From Polynucleobacter sp. SHI8 (lineage in GTDB: Bacteria > Pseudomonadota > Gammaproteobacteria > Burkholderiales > Burkholderiaceae): a DNA stretch of 64,000 nucleotides. The stretch lies in contig NZ_AP027204.1 in assembly GCF_027944005.1 (NCBI RefSeq), positions 620,001 through 684,000 of the forward strand, read 5' to 3'. Positions 18,306 through 27,663 of the stretch are shown here, piece after piece (position 1 is the first letter of the stretch; each line of letters starts with the position of its first letter). The translations under genes and the position numbers were made by a program. A model generated the notes under the pieces. It ran no database searches. It was not told the origin of the DNA and was given only the letters and a program-made list of their open reading frames with translations.

Positions 18306-18392
18306 ATGAATTTCATCTTTCAATCTTTATTATTGTTAAACCTACTAGGACTTGATCTAAACATCGGGGCCGGTATAAGGGCGCATCAATAA
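18306..18392 (+). CDS. leuL: leu leader peptide
   Basis: A 28-residue peptide ending 86 bases before leuA. Eight of the residues between positions 8 and 18 are leucine (the run SLLLLNLLGLDLN), read mainly by TTA and CTA codons. This is the classic control peptide of leucine attenuation: a ribosome slowed at these codons leaves 18366-18376 free to pair downstream. No Shine-Dalgarno is visible before the ATG, and the promoter places the transcript start almost on it, which suggests leaderless translation. Confidence 0.8.
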   Translation: MNFIFQSLLLLNLLGLDLNIGAGIRAHQ

Positions 18393-18446
18393 AACACTAG
18401 ATTGAAGCTCACCATACCAGCCCCAGCAAATTTGCTGGGGTTTTTT
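18366..18446 (+). terminator. leuA transcription attenuator (antiterminator and terminator)
   Basis: The terminator is a perfect palindrome CCCCAGCAAATTTGCTGGGG (18421-18440) followed by six T. A competing antiterminator pairs GGGGCCGGTAT (18366-18376) with ATACCAGCCCC (18414-18424): ten pairs and one mismatch. The second arm includes the first four C of the terminator stem, so the two structures exclude each other. The first arm lies just after the leucine codons of the leader peptide. Confidence 0.82.
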
Positions 18447-18478
18447 ATTTTAGGAAATGAAGTTTTAGGAGAACGAGA

Positions 18479-20038
18479 ATGAATCAAGTAGCGCAAGAAA
18501 AAGTCATTATTTTTGATACCACTTTAAGAGATGGTGAGCAATCCCCAGGTGCGTCGATGACTAAAGATGAAAAGGTCAGAATTGCCCGTCAACTCGAGCG
18601 TTTGAAGGTTGATGTCATTGAAGCTGGATTTGCAGCAAGTTCACCTGGTGATTTTGAAGCCATCAAGGCAGTAGCAGCAGCCGTCAAAGACTCCACCATT
18701 TGTTCTTTAGCAAGAGCCAATGATAAAGATATTTCGAGAGCAGCTGAGGCGATAGCTGCGGCCAATTCAAAAAGGATTCATGTGTTTCTTGCCACGAGTG
18801 AGTTGCACATGAAGATAAAACTCAGAATGACTAGGGAGCAAGTCCTGGAGCAGGCGATACAGTCGATAAGGTTCGCTCGCAATTTTACGGATGATATTGA
18901 ATTTTCTCCAGAAGATGGCTACCGATCTGATCCAGAGTTTTTATATCAAGTTCTTGAAGCTGTCATTAAAGAGGGTGCAACAACGATCAATGTGCCTGAT
19001 ACCGTTGGTTACGCCATACCCGAATTATATGGTGAGTTCATCTTGGATTTGCGTAACAAAATACCAAATTCTGACAAAGCCATTTGGTCAGTTCATTGTC
19101 ATAATGATTTAGGGTTAGCAGTTGCAAACTCTTTAGCGGGAGTTCATATTGGCGGAGCAAGACAAGTAGAGTGCACAATTAATGGACTGGGTGAGCGAGC
19201 TGGTAATACAGCACTTGAAGAAATTGTGATGGCAATCAAAACACGTAAAGACTATTTTAATTTAAGCGTTGATACCGATATTTCTCAAATTGTTGCAAGC
19301 TCAAAAATGGTTTCTCAAATCACTGGTTTTGTTGTTCAGCCGAATAAAGCCGTAGTTGGTGCGAACGCCTTTGCCCACGCTTCGGGGATTCATCAAGACG
19401 GAGTTTTAAAAGCAAGAAACACCTATGAGATTATGCGTGCTGAAGATGTTGGGTGGAGTGCGAACAAGATTGTTCTTGGTAAGTTGTCGGGTAGAAATGC
19501 TTTCAAACAACGCTTACAAGAGTTAGGTGTTAGCCTTGATTCAGAAGTAGAAATTAATGAGGCATTTGGTCGCTTCAAAGCATTGGCTGATCAAAAGTCA
19601 GAAATTTTTGACGAAGATATTTTGGCGATTGTTTCGAATGCTGAGGTGAAAGACGGCTCTGATCATTATCGATTTGTTTCCTTGTCCCAACGTTCGGAAA
19701 CGGGTGAGAAGCCTGAGTCGAAGATTGTGATGGAGGTCGGCGGTCTAGAAAGGGAGGCAAGCGCTAATGGCAATGGTCCAGTGGATGCCACCTTTAATGC
19801 GATCGAAAAAGAGGCAAATAGTGGCTCAGAGTTATTGCTATATTCAGTCAATGCAATTACGACCGGTACGCAATCTCAGGGTGAGGTGACTGTCCGGTTA
19901 GCGAAAGGTGGAAGGATTGTGAATGGTGTGGGAACAGACCCAGATATTATTGCAGCCTCTGCTAAAGCTTATCTTGGTGCTCTGAATCGCTTACACGATC
20001 CATCACTAGAAAAACTCAATGCTCAGATGGCGCCATAA
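18479..20038 (+). CDS. leuA: 2-isopropylmalate synthase
   Basis: A 519-residue enzyme that condenses acetyl-CoA with 2-ketoisovalerate, the committed step of leucine synthesis. Seen: [15 protein letters not shown] at the start of the TIM barrel, [26 protein letters not shown] (metal-binding HxH), [15 protein letters not shown], the connector region, and the C-terminal LeuA allosteric domain (about 395-505) for leucine feedback. AGGAGAACGAG precedes the ATG. It is controlled by the attenuator just upstream and probably forms its own transcription unit. Confidence 0.97.
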   Translation: MNQVAQEKVIIFDTTLRDGEQSPGASMTKDEKVRIARQLERLKVDVIEAGFAASSPGDFEAIKAVAAAVKDSTICSLARANDKDISRAAEAIAAANSKRIHVFLATSELHMKIKLRMTREQVLEQAIQSIRFARNFTDDIEFSPEDGYRSDPEFLYQVLEAVIKEGATTINVPDTVGYAIPELYGEFILDLRNKIPNSDKAIWSVHCHNDLGLAVANSLAGVHIGGARQVECTINGLGERAGNTALEEIVMAIKTRKDYFNLSVDTDISQIVASSKMVSQITGFVVQPNKAVVGANAFAHASGIHQDGVLKARNTYEIMRAEDVGWSANKIVLGKLSGRNAFKQRLQELGVSLDSEVEINEAFGRFKALADQKSEIFDEDILAIVSNAEVKDGSDHYRFVSLSQRSETGEKPESKIVMEVGGLEREASANGNGPVDATFNAIEKEANSGSELLLYSVNAITTGTQSQGEVTVRLAKGGRIVNGVGTDPDIIAASAKAYLGALNRLHDPSLEKLNAQMAP

Positions 20039-20073
20039 TTAGGAATTCGATTATCTTTAAGATGAACTTCACT

Positions 20074-20100
20074 ACAGGTTGCTGGTCATGCAACCTGTTT
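20074..20100 (+). terminator. Hairpin after leuA, probable weak terminator
   Basis: ACAGGTTGC (20074-20082) and GCAACCTGT (20090-20098) form a perfect 9-base stem with a 7-base loop, beginning 36 bases after the leuA stop. Only three T follow, so termination may be partial. Confidence 0.5.
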
Positions 20101-20207
20101 CGGTGTGGTTGCTTGTTAAATAGATGATTCTCTTACATATTTAGTTTTTTAGGTTGGAGTATAAAAGAGTCTTAGGAAGATAAATCTTTTAATAAATGTA
20201 GAATTTT

Positions 20208-20215
20208 GCTACAAT
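20208..20215 (+). promoter_or_regulatory. Candidate extended -10 promoter of rpsO
   Basis: TGCTACAAT (TACAAT at 20210-20215, preceded by TGC) matches an extended -10 element. No good -35 is seen. Transcription would start near 20222, at the foot of the next hairpin. Confidence 0.45.
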
Positions 20216-20218
20216 GGG

Positions 20219-20249
20219 AAGCTATCCTATTGAATAAGGATAGTTTTTT
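20219..20249 (+). terminator. Hairpin plus T6 in the rpsO leader
   Basis: CTATCCT (20222-20228) pairs with AGGATAG (20237-20243), followed by six T (20244-20249); the stem can extend by A-U and G-U pairs. It has the form of an intrinsic terminator. If the extended -10 just upstream is real, the stem would instead be the 5' end of the rpsO mRNA. Confidence 0.5.
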
Positions 20250-20322
20250 AATCACGGCACTTTAAAAGGTTTACAACACATGGTGTGTTTAGACTTTGGT
20301 GTTCGCAAGTAAGGAGTAAGAA

Positions 20323-20592
20323 ATGGCTGTTAATACAGAAGCAAAAGCAGGTATTGTAAAAGAGCACGCCCGTGCAGAAAATGATACAGGTAGTCCTGAA
20401 GTGCAAGTTGCGCTTTTAACTGCTCGTATTAATGATTTAACCCCTCACTTCAAGGCAAATTTAAAAGACCATCACAGTCGTCGTGGCTTATTAAAGATGG
20501 TATCTCGCCGTCGTCGTCTTTTAGATTACCTCAAAGGTAAAGATTTAAATCGTTATAAAGTGTTAATTGAAAAATTAGGTTTACGTAAGTAA
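20323..20592 (+). CDS. rpsO: 30S ribosomal protein S15
   Basis: An 89-residue protein of standard length that binds 16S rRNA in the central domain early in 30S assembly. Seen: [50 protein letters not shown] and the C-terminal GLRK, each diagnostic. AAGGAG precedes the ATG. The leader holds an AACACA/TGTGTT hairpin (20275-20289), with GGTGTT at 20298-20303 able to compete, which could be an S15 autoregulation site as in E. coli. pnp follows, as in most Proteobacteria. Confidence 0.97.
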   Translation: MAVNTEAKAGIVKEHARAENDTGSPEVQVALLTARINDLTPHFKANLKDHHSRRGLLKMVSRRRRLLDYLKGKDLNRYKVLIEKLGLRK

Positions 20593-20599
20593 ATCAGAT

Positions 20600-20632
20600 A
20601 TGCCCGCTTTCATATGCGGGCATTATTGTTTT
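20600..20632 (+). terminator. rpsO intrinsic terminator
   Basis: ATGCCCGC (20600-20607) and GCGGGCAT (20616-20623) form a perfect 8-base GC-rich stem with an 8-base loop, followed by a T-rich tail (TATTGTTTT). It separates rpsO from pnp, probably with readthrough. Confidence 0.78.
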
Positions 20633-20671
20633 ATCAGTAGTAATAGAGTTTGGGTTTAAAGAGAAATATTT

Positions 20672-20733
20672 GGGTATGTGTCATTCCATTGTTGTTTTTT
20701 TAATGGATAGAACACCAATGGAATGGCATGCCC
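20672..20733 (+). promoter_or_regulatory. Long pnp leader hairpin, candidate RNase III processing site
   Basis: TGTCATTCCATTG (20679-20691) pairs with CAATGGAATGGCA (20716-20728) in 13 pairs, one of them G-U. The stem can be prolonged outward by G-U pairs and, after a two-base bulge, GGG/CCC. In E. coli, pnp is autoregulated by RNase III cleavage of such a leader stem followed by PNPase decay. Homology of mechanism is inferred. Confidence 0.6.
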
Positions 20734-20802
20734 TTTCTTGTTCATTTCATCAATAAATCTCACGCTCTAATGTTCGAGGGAATTAAATCACCGTCGATAA
20801 GT

Positions 20803-20823
20803 GACGCAATGATGTTTTGCGTC
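20803..20823 (+). promoter_or_regulatory. Second pnp leader hairpin next to the ribosome-binding site
   Basis: GACGCAA (20803-20809) and TTGCGTC (20817-20823) form a perfect 7-base stem with a 7-base loop, ending 15 bases before the GGAG of pnp. It may affect initiation or be part of the autoregulated leader. Confidence 0.5.
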
Positions 20824-20848
20824 TATTGTTCATGAATTGGAGAAAAAG

Positions 20849-23032
20849 ATGAGTATGTTTAATAAAGTAACAAAAACGTTTCAATGGGGTAAGCACACTG
20901 TAACTATGGAGACTGGCGAAATTGCACGTCAATCTGGTGGTGCTGTATTAGTAAATGTGGATGATACCGTTGTATTAGCTACTGTAGTAGCTGCCAAGAA
21001 TGCTAAACCTGGCCAGGATTTTTTCCCATTAACAGTTGATTATGTTGAAAAAACGTATGCGGCAGGTAAGATTCCAGGCGGTTTTTTCCGTCGTGAAGGA
21101 CGTCCATCTGAAGGCGAAACATTAACTTCCCGTTTGATTGACCGTCCGATCCGCCCATTATTCCCTGAAGATTTTTATAACGAAGTGCAGATTGTGATTC
21201 ATGTAATGTCGATCAATCCTGAAGTGCCAGCAGATATTCCATCATTGATTGGTGCATCTGCAGCTCTTGCGATTTCTGGTATTCCATTCCATGGCCCCTT
21301 AGGCGCTGCCAGAGTTGGTTACAAAGATGGTGAGTACATGCTCAATCCAACTCGTTCAGAGCAATTAGAAAGTCAGTTAGATTTAATTGTTGCTGGTACA
21401 CAAAATGCAGTGTTAATGGTTGAATCAGAGGCTCACGAGTTGTCAGAAGAAATCATGTTAGGCGGAGTTGTATACGGACATGATCAAGCAAAAATAGCCA
21501 TTGATGCGATTCAAGATTTAGTACGCGAAGCTGGTAAACCAGAATGGGATTGGAAGCCTGCACCGAAGAATGAAGAACTCATTTCTAAGGTAACAGCCTT
21601 AGCTGAAGAAGGTCTTCGTGCTGCTTATCAAATTCGTCAAAAACAAGCACGTTCAACAGAGCTCAAACAAGTAACTTCTAAAGTTCTTGAGCAGTTATCT
21701 GCCGAAGGTGACGTTGATGATGTTGCTGTTGGAAATATTTTGTTTGGTTTAGAGTCCAAGATTGTTCGTAGCCAAGTTCTCAGTGGAGAGCCACGTATTG
21801 ACGGTCGTGATACAAGAACAGTTCGTCCGATTGAAATCAGAACAGGTGTATTGCCACGCACGCATGGCTCCGCATTATTTACACGCGGTGAAACTCAAGC
21901 CTTAGTAGTAGCAACATTAGGGACCGCAAGAGATGAACAAATTATCGACGCCTTAGAAGGTGAGTATCGTGATCGTTTCATGTTCCACTACAACATGCCT
22001 CCATTTGCCACAGGTGAAACTGGTCGCGTAGGAAGTCCTAAGCGTCGTGAAATTGGTCACGGTCGTTTGGCAAAACGTGCCTTAATTCCTGTATTGCCAA
22101 AGTCTGAAGATTTTGCATACAGTATTCGTTTGGTATCAGAAATTACTGAATCAAATGGTTCATCTTCCATGGCTTCCGTTTGCGGTGGATGCTTAGCCTT
22201 GATGGATGCCGGAGTTCCAGTAAAAGCGCATGTCGCCGGAGTTGCAATGGGCCTGATTTTAGATGGTAACCGTTTCGCAGTGTTAACAGATATTCTTGGT
22301 GATGAAGATCACTTAGGTGATATGGACTTTAAAGTGGCTGGTACTGCAAATGGCGTAACTGCGTTGCAGATGGATATTAAAGTACAAGGTATTACGAAAG
22401 AAATTATGCAAGTTGCTTTAGCGCAAGCTAAAGAAGGTCGTTTGCATATTCTGTCAAAAATGCAAGAGTCAATGTCTACAGTTCGTACTGAGTTGTCAGA
22501 GCATGCTCCAAGAATGGTTACGATTAAGATCCATCCAGACAAGATTCGTGAAGTGATTGGTAAGGGTGGAGCGACGATTCAGGCATTAACGAAAGAAACT
22601 GGTTGCAGTATTGATATTCAAGATGACGGTACAGTAACGATTGCTTCAACAAGTGCTTCAGGCATGGAAGAGGCAAAGCGTCAAATTGAAGGAATAACTG
22701 CTGAAGCCGAAGTGGGCAAAATCTATGAAGGCCCAGTGGTCAAGATTTTAGAGTTTGGTGCATTAGTTAATATTCTTCCAGGCAAAGATGGTTTATTACA
22801 TATCTCTGAAATCGCTCATGAGCGCGTTAAGGAAGTAAAAGACTTCTTGCAAGAAGGACAAATCGTTAAAGTGAAGTTGTTAGCTGCTGACGAGCGTGGT
22901 CGTTTGAAGTTGTCTATGAAAGCATTGTCACCTGAAGAAGGTGGTCCATTGCCTCCAGTAGCACAACAACCAGCGATTGTTGCTGAAGAGGCTGCTCCTG
23001 TAGTTCAAGAGCAACCACCTGCAGAACAGTAA
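20849..23032 (+). CDS. pnp: Polyribonucleotide nucleotidyltransferase (PNPase)
   Basis: A 727-residue 3'-5' phosphorolytic exoribonuclease of the degradosome. Domain order: first RNase PH core (about 1-210, with [12 protein letters not shown]), helical linker, second RNase PH core (about 310-545, with [12 protein letters not shown] and [17 protein letters not shown]), KH domain ([20 protein letters not shown]) and S1 domain ([20 protein letters not shown]). The Ala/Gln/Pro/Glu-rich tail is unconserved. ATG 20849 has GGAG six bases upstream; TTG 20837 is less likely. Two leader hairpins suggest autoregulation. Confidence 0.97.
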   Translation: MSMFNKVTKTFQWGKHTVTMETGEIARQSGGAVLVNVDDTVVLATVVAAKNAKPGQDFFPLTVDYVEKTYAAGKIPGGFFRREGRPSEGETLTSRLIDRPIRPLFPEDFYNEVQIVIHVMSINPEVPADIPSLIGASAALAISGIPFHGPLGAARVGYKDGEYMLNPTRSEQLESQLDLIVAGTQNAVLMVESEAHELSEEIMLGGVVYGHDQAKIAIDAIQDLVREAGKPEWDWKPAPKNEELISKVTALAEEGLRAAYQIRQKQARSTELKQVTSKVLEQLSAEGDVDDVAVGNILFGLESKIVRSQVLSGEPRIDGRDTRTVRPIEIRTGVLPRTHGSALFTRGETQALVVATLGTARDEQIIDALEGEYRDRFMFHYNMPPFATGETGRVGSPKRREIGHGRLAKRALIPVLPKSEDFAYSIRLVSEITESNGSSSMASVCGGCLALMDAGVPVKAHVAGVAMGLILDGNRFAVLTDILGDEDHLGDMDFKVAGTANGVTALQMDIKVQGITKEIMQVALAQAKEGRLHILSKMQESMSTVRTELSEHAPRMVTIKIHPDKIREVIGKGGATIQALTKETGCSIDIQDDGTVTIASTSASGMEEAKRQIEGITAEAEVGKIYEGPVVKILEFGALVNILPGKDGLLHISEIAHERVKEVKDFLQEGQIVKVKLLAADERGRLKLSMKALSPEEGGPLPPVAQQPAIVAEEAAPVVQEQPPAEQ

Positions 23033-23049
23033 TTCATTTTGTAGTTGAA

Positions 23050-23811
23050 ATGCGCCCCATACTCATTATTGCGAATTGGAAGTTAAATGGTAATTGGTCA
23101 TTTAATGAAGAGTATGCGAGCGCATTTTCAAATGGTTTAAAAGAGGTTGATGTAACAGGGCGTCAGATCGTGATTTGTCCACCCAGTATTTATTTACAGC
23201 AATTGAATGGTTTGATTCTTGATCAAGAAATTTACTTTGGTGGGCAGGATCTTTCTGATGAAATTTCTGGCGCATTTACTGGAGAAATTTCAGGGGTCAT
23301 GCTCAAAGAGTTTGGTTGTCGATATGTTTTAGTTGGACATTCTGAACGCAGAGTGCGTCATCAAGAATCCAATGAAGTGGTTGTGAAAAAAGCGCTCAAT
23401 GCCATTGCTGCAGGTTTGATACCTGTAGTTTGTGTTGGTGAGACTTTAGAACAGCGTCAAGCCTTGCAAATGCAAGAAGTGTTGTCGAAGCAAGTAGATT
23501 CTATTTTGCAGGGTTTGGGTGAGCAGGCAGAGCAGATCGTATTGGCTTATGAGCCCATTTGGGCAATTGGCACTGGTCAAACAGCTAGTGCTGAGCAAGC
23601 TCAAGAAGTGCATGGATGGTTAAGAGAAACAATTGGCAAAACAAGCCATAGTATTGCGGAAAATTTACCAATTATTTACGGCGGAAGTGTGAAGTCTGAT
23701 AATGCTAAACAGTTATTAGAGATGTCTGATATTGATGGTTTACTCGTTGGCGGGGCTTCATTAGTAGTCTCAGAATTTTTAGCAATTTGCCAAGCTGGCA
23801 AAGTTATATAA
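23050..23811 (+). CDS. tpiA: Triosephosphate isomerase
   Basis: A 253-residue TIM-barrel enzyme interconverting dihydroxyacetone phosphate and glyceraldehyde 3-phosphate. Catalytic residues are all present: Lys11 in ANWKLNG, His97 in VGHSERR and Glu168 in AYEPIWAIGTG, with the phosphate loop YGGSVK. It follows pnp by 17 bases and precedes secG by 20, so pnp-tpiA-secG may share a transcript. Confidence 0.97.
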   Translation: MRPILIIANWKLNGNWSFNEEYASAFSNGLKEVDVTGRQIVICPPSIYLQQLNGLILDQEIYFGGQDLSDEISGAFTGEISGVMLKEFGCRYVLVGHSERRVRHQESNEVVVKKALNAIAAGLIPVVCVGETLEQRQALQMQEVLSKQVDSILQGLGEQAEQIVLAYEPIWAIGTGQTASAEQAQEVHGWLRETIGKTSHSIAENLPIIYGGSVKSDNAKQLLEMSDIDGLLVGGASLVVSEFLAICQAGKVI

Positions 23812-23831
23812 CGTAGGAAAGGTAGAAAAAT

Positions 23832-24197
23832 ATGGAATGGTTAAAAACGTTACTCATGGTGGTGCAAATTATCTCCGCTATTGGCGTGATTGGGCTCGTA
23901 TTAGTCCAACAAGGTAAAGGGGCTGATATGGGGGCCGCTTTTGGATCTGGAGCCTCAGGCAGTATCTTTGGCGCAACAGGCTCTTCCAACTTCTTATCCA
24001 GAACAACGGGCATTTTAGCTGCGGTGTTTTTCTTGTCGACGCTTTCGATTAGTTATGTTGGCACTAAACATGAAACTGATGCTGGTGTTTTATCAAAGCC
24101 TAGTGCGATTACTGTTCCTGATCAACCTGGAGCTGATCCAGCAAAACCTGCAGCAAAAGAAGTTGACTCCACTCAAGGGTCTTCTGTACCAAAATAA
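23832..24197 (+). CDS. secG: Preprotein translocase subunit SecG
   Basis: A 121-residue inner-membrane protein with two hydrophobic segments (about 3-24 and 50-72) around a glycine-rich loop containing VQQGKGADMGAAFGSGASG, which is the SecG hallmark. The C-terminal Pro/Ala/Lys tail is poorly conserved. It assists SecYE in protein export. The order tpiA-secG-tRNA-Leu-nuoA is common in Betaproteobacteria. Confidence 0.94.
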   Translation: MEWLKTLLMVVQIISAIGVIGLVLVQQGKGADMGAAFGSGASGSIFGATGSSNFLSRTTGILAAVFFLSTLSISYVGTKHETDAGVLSKPSAITVPDQPGADPAKPAAKEVDSTQGSSVPK

Positions 24198-24218
24198 ATA
24201 GATAATTATGAAATAATT

Positions 24219-24247
24219 TTGCCCTTCCTCATCAAAAGGGATAAAAT
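24219..24247 (+). promoter_or_regulatory. Candidate tRNA-Leu promoter
   Basis: TTGCCC (24219-24224) and TAAAAT (24242-24247) are spaced by 17 bases. Start is expected around 24253, about 14 bases before the mature tRNA. Confidence 0.5.
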
Positions 24248-24266
24248 AACACCTTGTTTTACAGAT

Positions 24267-24352
24267 GCCGTCGTGGTGGAATTGGTAGACACGCTATCTT
24301 GAGGGGGTAGTGGCCTAAGGCTGTGCGAGTTCGAGTCTCGCCGACGGCACCA
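24267..24352 (+). tRNA. tRNA-Leu (anticodon GAG)
   Basis: An 86-base class II tRNA with encoded CCA. The acceptor stem pairs GCCGTCG (24267-24273) with CGACGGC (24342-24348). The anticodon loop TTGAGGG places GAG at 24301-24303, reading CUC and CUU. A long variable arm and the T-arm GCGAG-TTCGAGT-CTCGC are present. It lies between secG and nuoA. Confidence 0.97.
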
Positions 24353-24437
24353 AGTTTTATTTCTGTCATCAAATATGTTCTACAATCTTATATGTGAATG
24401 TGTAATTTTTTTGACATAAATAAATTGTGGAACAAAA

Positions 24438-24797
24438 TTGAACCTTGGTAATTATCTCCCAGTCTTTTTATTTATCTTAGTTGGCATAGGCGTTGGCCTT
24501 GTACCAATGGCTTTGGGCAAATTGCTTGGCCCTTCTAATCCTGACCCTGAAAAAATTTCCCCGTATGAATGTGGTTTCGATGCATTTGAAGATGCACGCA
24601 TGAAATTTGACGTTCGATACTATCTGGTTGCTATCTTGTTTATTTTGTTTGATCTCGAAACGGCCTTTTTGTTTCCATGGGGTGTTGCGCTTAAAGAGAT
24701 TGGTTGGGCTGGATACATGTCAATGATTGTGTTTCTTTTGGAATTTGTTGTTGGATTTGTTTATATTTGGAAAAAAGGTGCTCTTGACTGGGAATAG
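24438..24797 (+). CDS. nuoA: NADH-quinone oxidoreductase subunit A
   Basis: A 119-residue, three-helix membrane subunit at the junction of the two arms of complex I. Seen: the conserved loop [20 protein letters not shown] and [14 protein letters not shown]. The start is TTG 24438, with GGA eight bases before; no ATG or GTG is available before the first helix. It opens the 14-gene nuoA-N operon, whose genes are spaced by 0-30 bases and mostly in the standard order. Confidence 0.95.
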   Translation: MNLGNYLPVFLFILVGIGVGLVPMALGKLLGPSNPDPEKISPYECGFDAFEDARMKFDVRYYLVAILFILFDLETAFLFPWGVALKEIGWAGYMSMIVFLLEFVVGFVYIWKKGALDWE

Positions 24798-24817
24798 TTA
24801 AGAGTAATAAAAATACA

Positions 24818-25300
24818 ATGGCGCTAGAAGGTTTATTAAAAGAAGGCTTTGTCACGATGTCAGCCGATAAGCTGATTAATTGGACAAGGACTGGTTCATT
24901 ATGGCCAATGACATTTGGGCTCGCTTGTTGCGCAGTCGAGATGATGCATGCCGGAGCCGCAAGGTATGACTTAGACCGATTTGGTGTAGTTTTTAGACCA
25001 TCTCCAAGGCAGTCTGACCTCATGATTGTTGCGGGAACTTTGTGCAATAAAATGGCCCCAGCCCTGCGTAAAGTCTATGACCAAATGCCCGAGCCTCGCT
25101 GGGTATTGTCAATGGGCTCTTGCGCTAACGGAGGTGGCTATTACCACTATTCGTATTCCGTTGTGAGAGGTTGTGATCGTATCGTTCCAGTTGATGTGTA
25201 TGTTCCCGGGTGTCCTCCTACAGCAGAGGCACTTATGTACGGCATTATTCAGTTGCAGGCAAAAATTCGTCGCACGTCAACCATTGCAAGAAAAGAGTAA
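24818..25300 (+). CDS. nuoB: NADH-quinone oxidoreductase subunit B
   Basis: A 160-residue peripheral-arm subunit carrying cluster N2, which passes electrons to quinone. The four ligands are Cys37 and Cys38 (ACCAVEMMH), Cys102 ([10 protein letters not shown]) and Cys132 (VPGCPPTAE). Length and motifs are normal. Confidence 0.97.
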   Translation: MALEGLLKEGFVTMSADKLINWTRTGSLWPMTFGLACCAVEMMHAGAARYDLDRFGVVFRPSPRQSDLMIVAGTLCNKMAPALRKVYDQMPEPRWVLSMGSCANGGGYYHYSYSVVRGCDRIVPVDVYVPGCPPTAEALMYGIIQLQAKIRRTSTIARKE

Positions 25301-25306
25301 TTGCTG

Positions 25307-25900
25307 ATGATGAACGAACGACTAATCCATTTGCAGCAGATATTAGAAAAAGCTTTTGGCAGTACAGGTAAGATTGAAGCTCGTATAAACGAGTTAACTC
25401 TCACAGTTCCTGCTGACCAATATCTAACAGTAGCTGAAAAATTACGTAGTGATTCCACTTTTGCTTTTGAGCAATTAATTGATTTATGTGGAGTTGATTA
25501 TCAGTCCTATGGAGATTCGGTTAGAACTGATCTTCGTTTTGGCGTGGTTTCGCACCTCCTGTCAGTTAGTAATAATTGGCGTTTACGTTTGATTGTTTTG
25601 GTTCCTAATGATGATTTTCCAGTTATACCAAGCTTGACTGGCGTTTGGAGCTCCGCGAACTGGTATGAGCGTGAGGCTTTTGATCTTTTTGGAATTATTT
25701 TCGAAGGTCATGATGATCTTCGAAGACTTTTGACTGATTATGGTTTTATTGGCCACCCATTTAGAAAAGATTTCCCCGTCTCAGGTCAGGTTGAAATGCG
25801 TTATGACCCAGAGCAAAAACGTGTCATATATCAACCAATAACGATAGAGCCTCGCGAAGTCACGCCACGAGTGATACGTGAAGAAAGTTACGGCGCTTAA
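25307..25900 (+). CDS. nuoC: NADH-quinone oxidoreductase subunit C
   Basis: A 197-residue peripheral-arm subunit, separate from nuoD as usual in Betaproteobacteria (fused as NuoCD in E. coli). Seen: [29 protein letters not shown] and the family motif GHPFRKDFP. Start is ATG 25307 or 25310; the TTG at 25301 directly follows the nuoB stop and is less likely. Confidence 0.95.
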   Translation: MMNERLIHLQQILEKAFGSTGKIEARINELTLTVPADQYLTVAEKLRSDSTFAFEQLIDLCGVDYQSYGDSVRTDLRFGVVSHLLSVSNNWRLRLIVLVPNDDFPVIPSLTGVWSSANWYEREAFDLFGIIFEGHDDLRRLLTDYGFIGHPFRKDFPVSGQVEMRYDPEQKRVIYQPITIEPREVTPRVIREESYGA

Positions 25901-25901
25901 A

Positions 25902-27155
25902 ATGGCAGAAATTAAAAATTACACCCTAAATTTTGGACCACAGCATCCTGCCGCACACGGTGTGTTGCGATTGGTTTTGGAGTTAGATGGCGAAGTGATT
26001 CAGCGCGCGGATCCACATATTGGATTATTGCACCGTGCTACTGAAAAATTAGCAGAGACAAGAACTTGGATTCAGAATGTGCCTTACATGGATCGTCTCG
26101 ATTATGTTTCGATGATGGCCAATGAGCATGCTTATGTCATGGCGATTGAAAAATTATTGCAAATTGATGTTCCAGAGCGCGCACAATATATTCGTGTCAT
26201 GTTTGACGAAATCACGCGACTCCTCAATCACTTGTTATGGATTGGATGTCACGGCTTAGACGTTGGCGCAATGGCAATTTTCCTTTACGCGTTTAGAGAG
26301 CGTGAAGATTTATTTGATATGTATGAGGCAGTATCTGGAGCGCGTATGCACGCGGCATACTACCGACCAGGCGGGGTCTATCGTGATTTGCCTGATCAAA
26401 TGCCACAGTACACAGCGAATAAGATTCGTGGTGAAAAAGCAATTAAAAAGATTAATGAAAATCGAACAGGTTCCTTACTCGATTTTATTGAAGATTTTAC
26501 GAACCGTTTTCCTGGTTATGTGGACGAATATGAAACATTGCTTACCGATAACAGGATTTGGAAACAGCGCTTGGTTGGAATTGGCGTCGTCACTCCAGAG
26601 CGTGCATTGCAATTAGGCTTTACTGGCGCAATGTTACGTGGTTCCGGAATTGAATGGGATTTACGTAAGAAGCAACCTTATGAAGTCTATGACAAGCTTA
26701 AATTTGATATTCCAGTTGGTGTGAATGGTGATAGTTATGATCGCTATTTAGTTCGCGTGGAAGAAATGCGTCAATCGAATAACATCATTAAACAATGTAT
26801 TACCTGGTTAAGAGCGAATCCTGGGCCCGTCATTAGTGATAACCATAAAGTAGCTGTACCTAATCGTGTGGATATGAAATCCAATATGGAAGAGTTGATC
26901 CATCACTTTAAGTTATTTACTGAGGGTATTCATGTGCCGCCGGGTCAAGCTTATGCTGCGGTAGAGCATCCTAAAGGTGAGTTTGGTATTTATGCAATCT
27001 CTGATGGAGCTAATAAGCCTTATCGTTTAAAAATTCGCGCCCCAGGTTTCCCTCATTTAGCGGCTTTAGATGAAATGGCAAGAGGTCACATGATTGCAGA
27101 TGCTGTGACCATTATTGGCACCCAAGATATTGTGTTTGGCGAAATAGATCGTTAG
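25902..27155 (+). CDS. nuoD: NADH-quinone oxidoreductase subunit D
   Basis: A 417-residue subunit that forms most of the quinone-binding cavity. Seen: [15 protein letters not shown] near the N terminus, with the His of the quinone site, [21 protein letters not shown] and the C-terminal [22 protein letters not shown] 25902 lies one base after the nuoC stop. Confidence 0.97.
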   Translation: MAEIKNYTLNFGPQHPAAHGVLRLVLELDGEVIQRADPHIGLLHRATEKLAETRTWIQNVPYMDRLDYVSMMANEHAYVMAIEKLLQIDVPERAQYIRVMFDEITRLLNHLLWIGCHGLDVGAMAIFLYAFREREDLFDMYEAVSGARMHAAYYRPGGVYRDLPDQMPQYTANKIRGEKAIKKINENRTGSLLDFIEDFTNRFPGYVDEYETLLTDNRIWKQRLVGIGVVTPERALQLGFTGAMLRGSGIEWDLRKKQPYEVYDKLKFDIPVGVNGDSYDRYLVRVEEMRQSNNIIKQCITWLRANPGPVISDNHKVAVPNRVDMKSNMEELIHHFKLFTEGIHVPPGQAYAAVEHPKGEFGIYAISDGANKPYRLKIRAPGFPHLAALDEMARGHMIADAVTIIGTQDIVFGEIDR

Positions 27156-27165
27156 GAAAATAGAG

Positions 27166-27660
27166 ATGCTGTCGGAAAATTCTTTAAAGGAAATTGCTCG
27201 AAATGTAGCAAAGTATCCAGCTGAGCAAAAGCAATCAGCTGTTATGGCTGCATTAGCAGTAGCTCAGGATGAGTATGGATGGTTAACAGCTGATGCGATT
27301 GCTGAGGTAGCTACGATATTAGACATGCCTGCTATCTGGGTTCAAGAAGTTGCTACTTTTTATAATATGTATAACACCGTAGAAACTGGCAAATTTAAAT
27401 TATCCGTTTGTACCAACCTCCCATGTGAGTTGTCTGGTGGCAAACGCGCTGCAGAATATTTGAAGCAAAAGCTGGGTATTGGATTTGGTGAAACCACCAC
27501 ATGCGGTACATTTACCCTTGTAGAGGGAGAGTGTATGGGGGCTTGTGGAGACGCACCTGTGGCGCTAGTGAACAATAAAAGAATGTGTAGTTGGATGACA
27601 AACGACAAAATTGATGCGCTGTTGGATGAGTTGTCTGCTGATCAGAAAGTGACGGGATAA
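27166..27660 (+). CDS. nuoE: NADH-quinone oxidoreductase subunit E
   Basis: A 164-residue thioredoxin-fold subunit with the [2Fe-2S] cluster N1a. Ligands are Cys82 and Cys87 (CTNLPCELSGG) and Cys123 and Cys127 (GECMGACGDAP). Together with NuoF and NuoG it makes the NADH dehydrogenase module. Confidence 0.96.
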   Translation: MLSENSLKEIARNVAKYPAEQKQSAVMAALAVAQDEYGWLTADAIAEVATILDMPAIWVQEVATFYNMYNTVETGKFKLSVCTNLPCELSGGKRAAEYLKQKLGIGFGETTTCGTFTLVEGECMGACGDAPVALVNNKRMCSWMTNDKIDALLDELSADQKVTG

Positions 27661-27663
27661 ATA

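Noticed and set aside
24222..24240. CCCTT/AAGGG hairpin as secG terminator
   Set aside because: Only five pairs, no T tract follows, and the bases overlap a plausible tRNA-Leu promoter.
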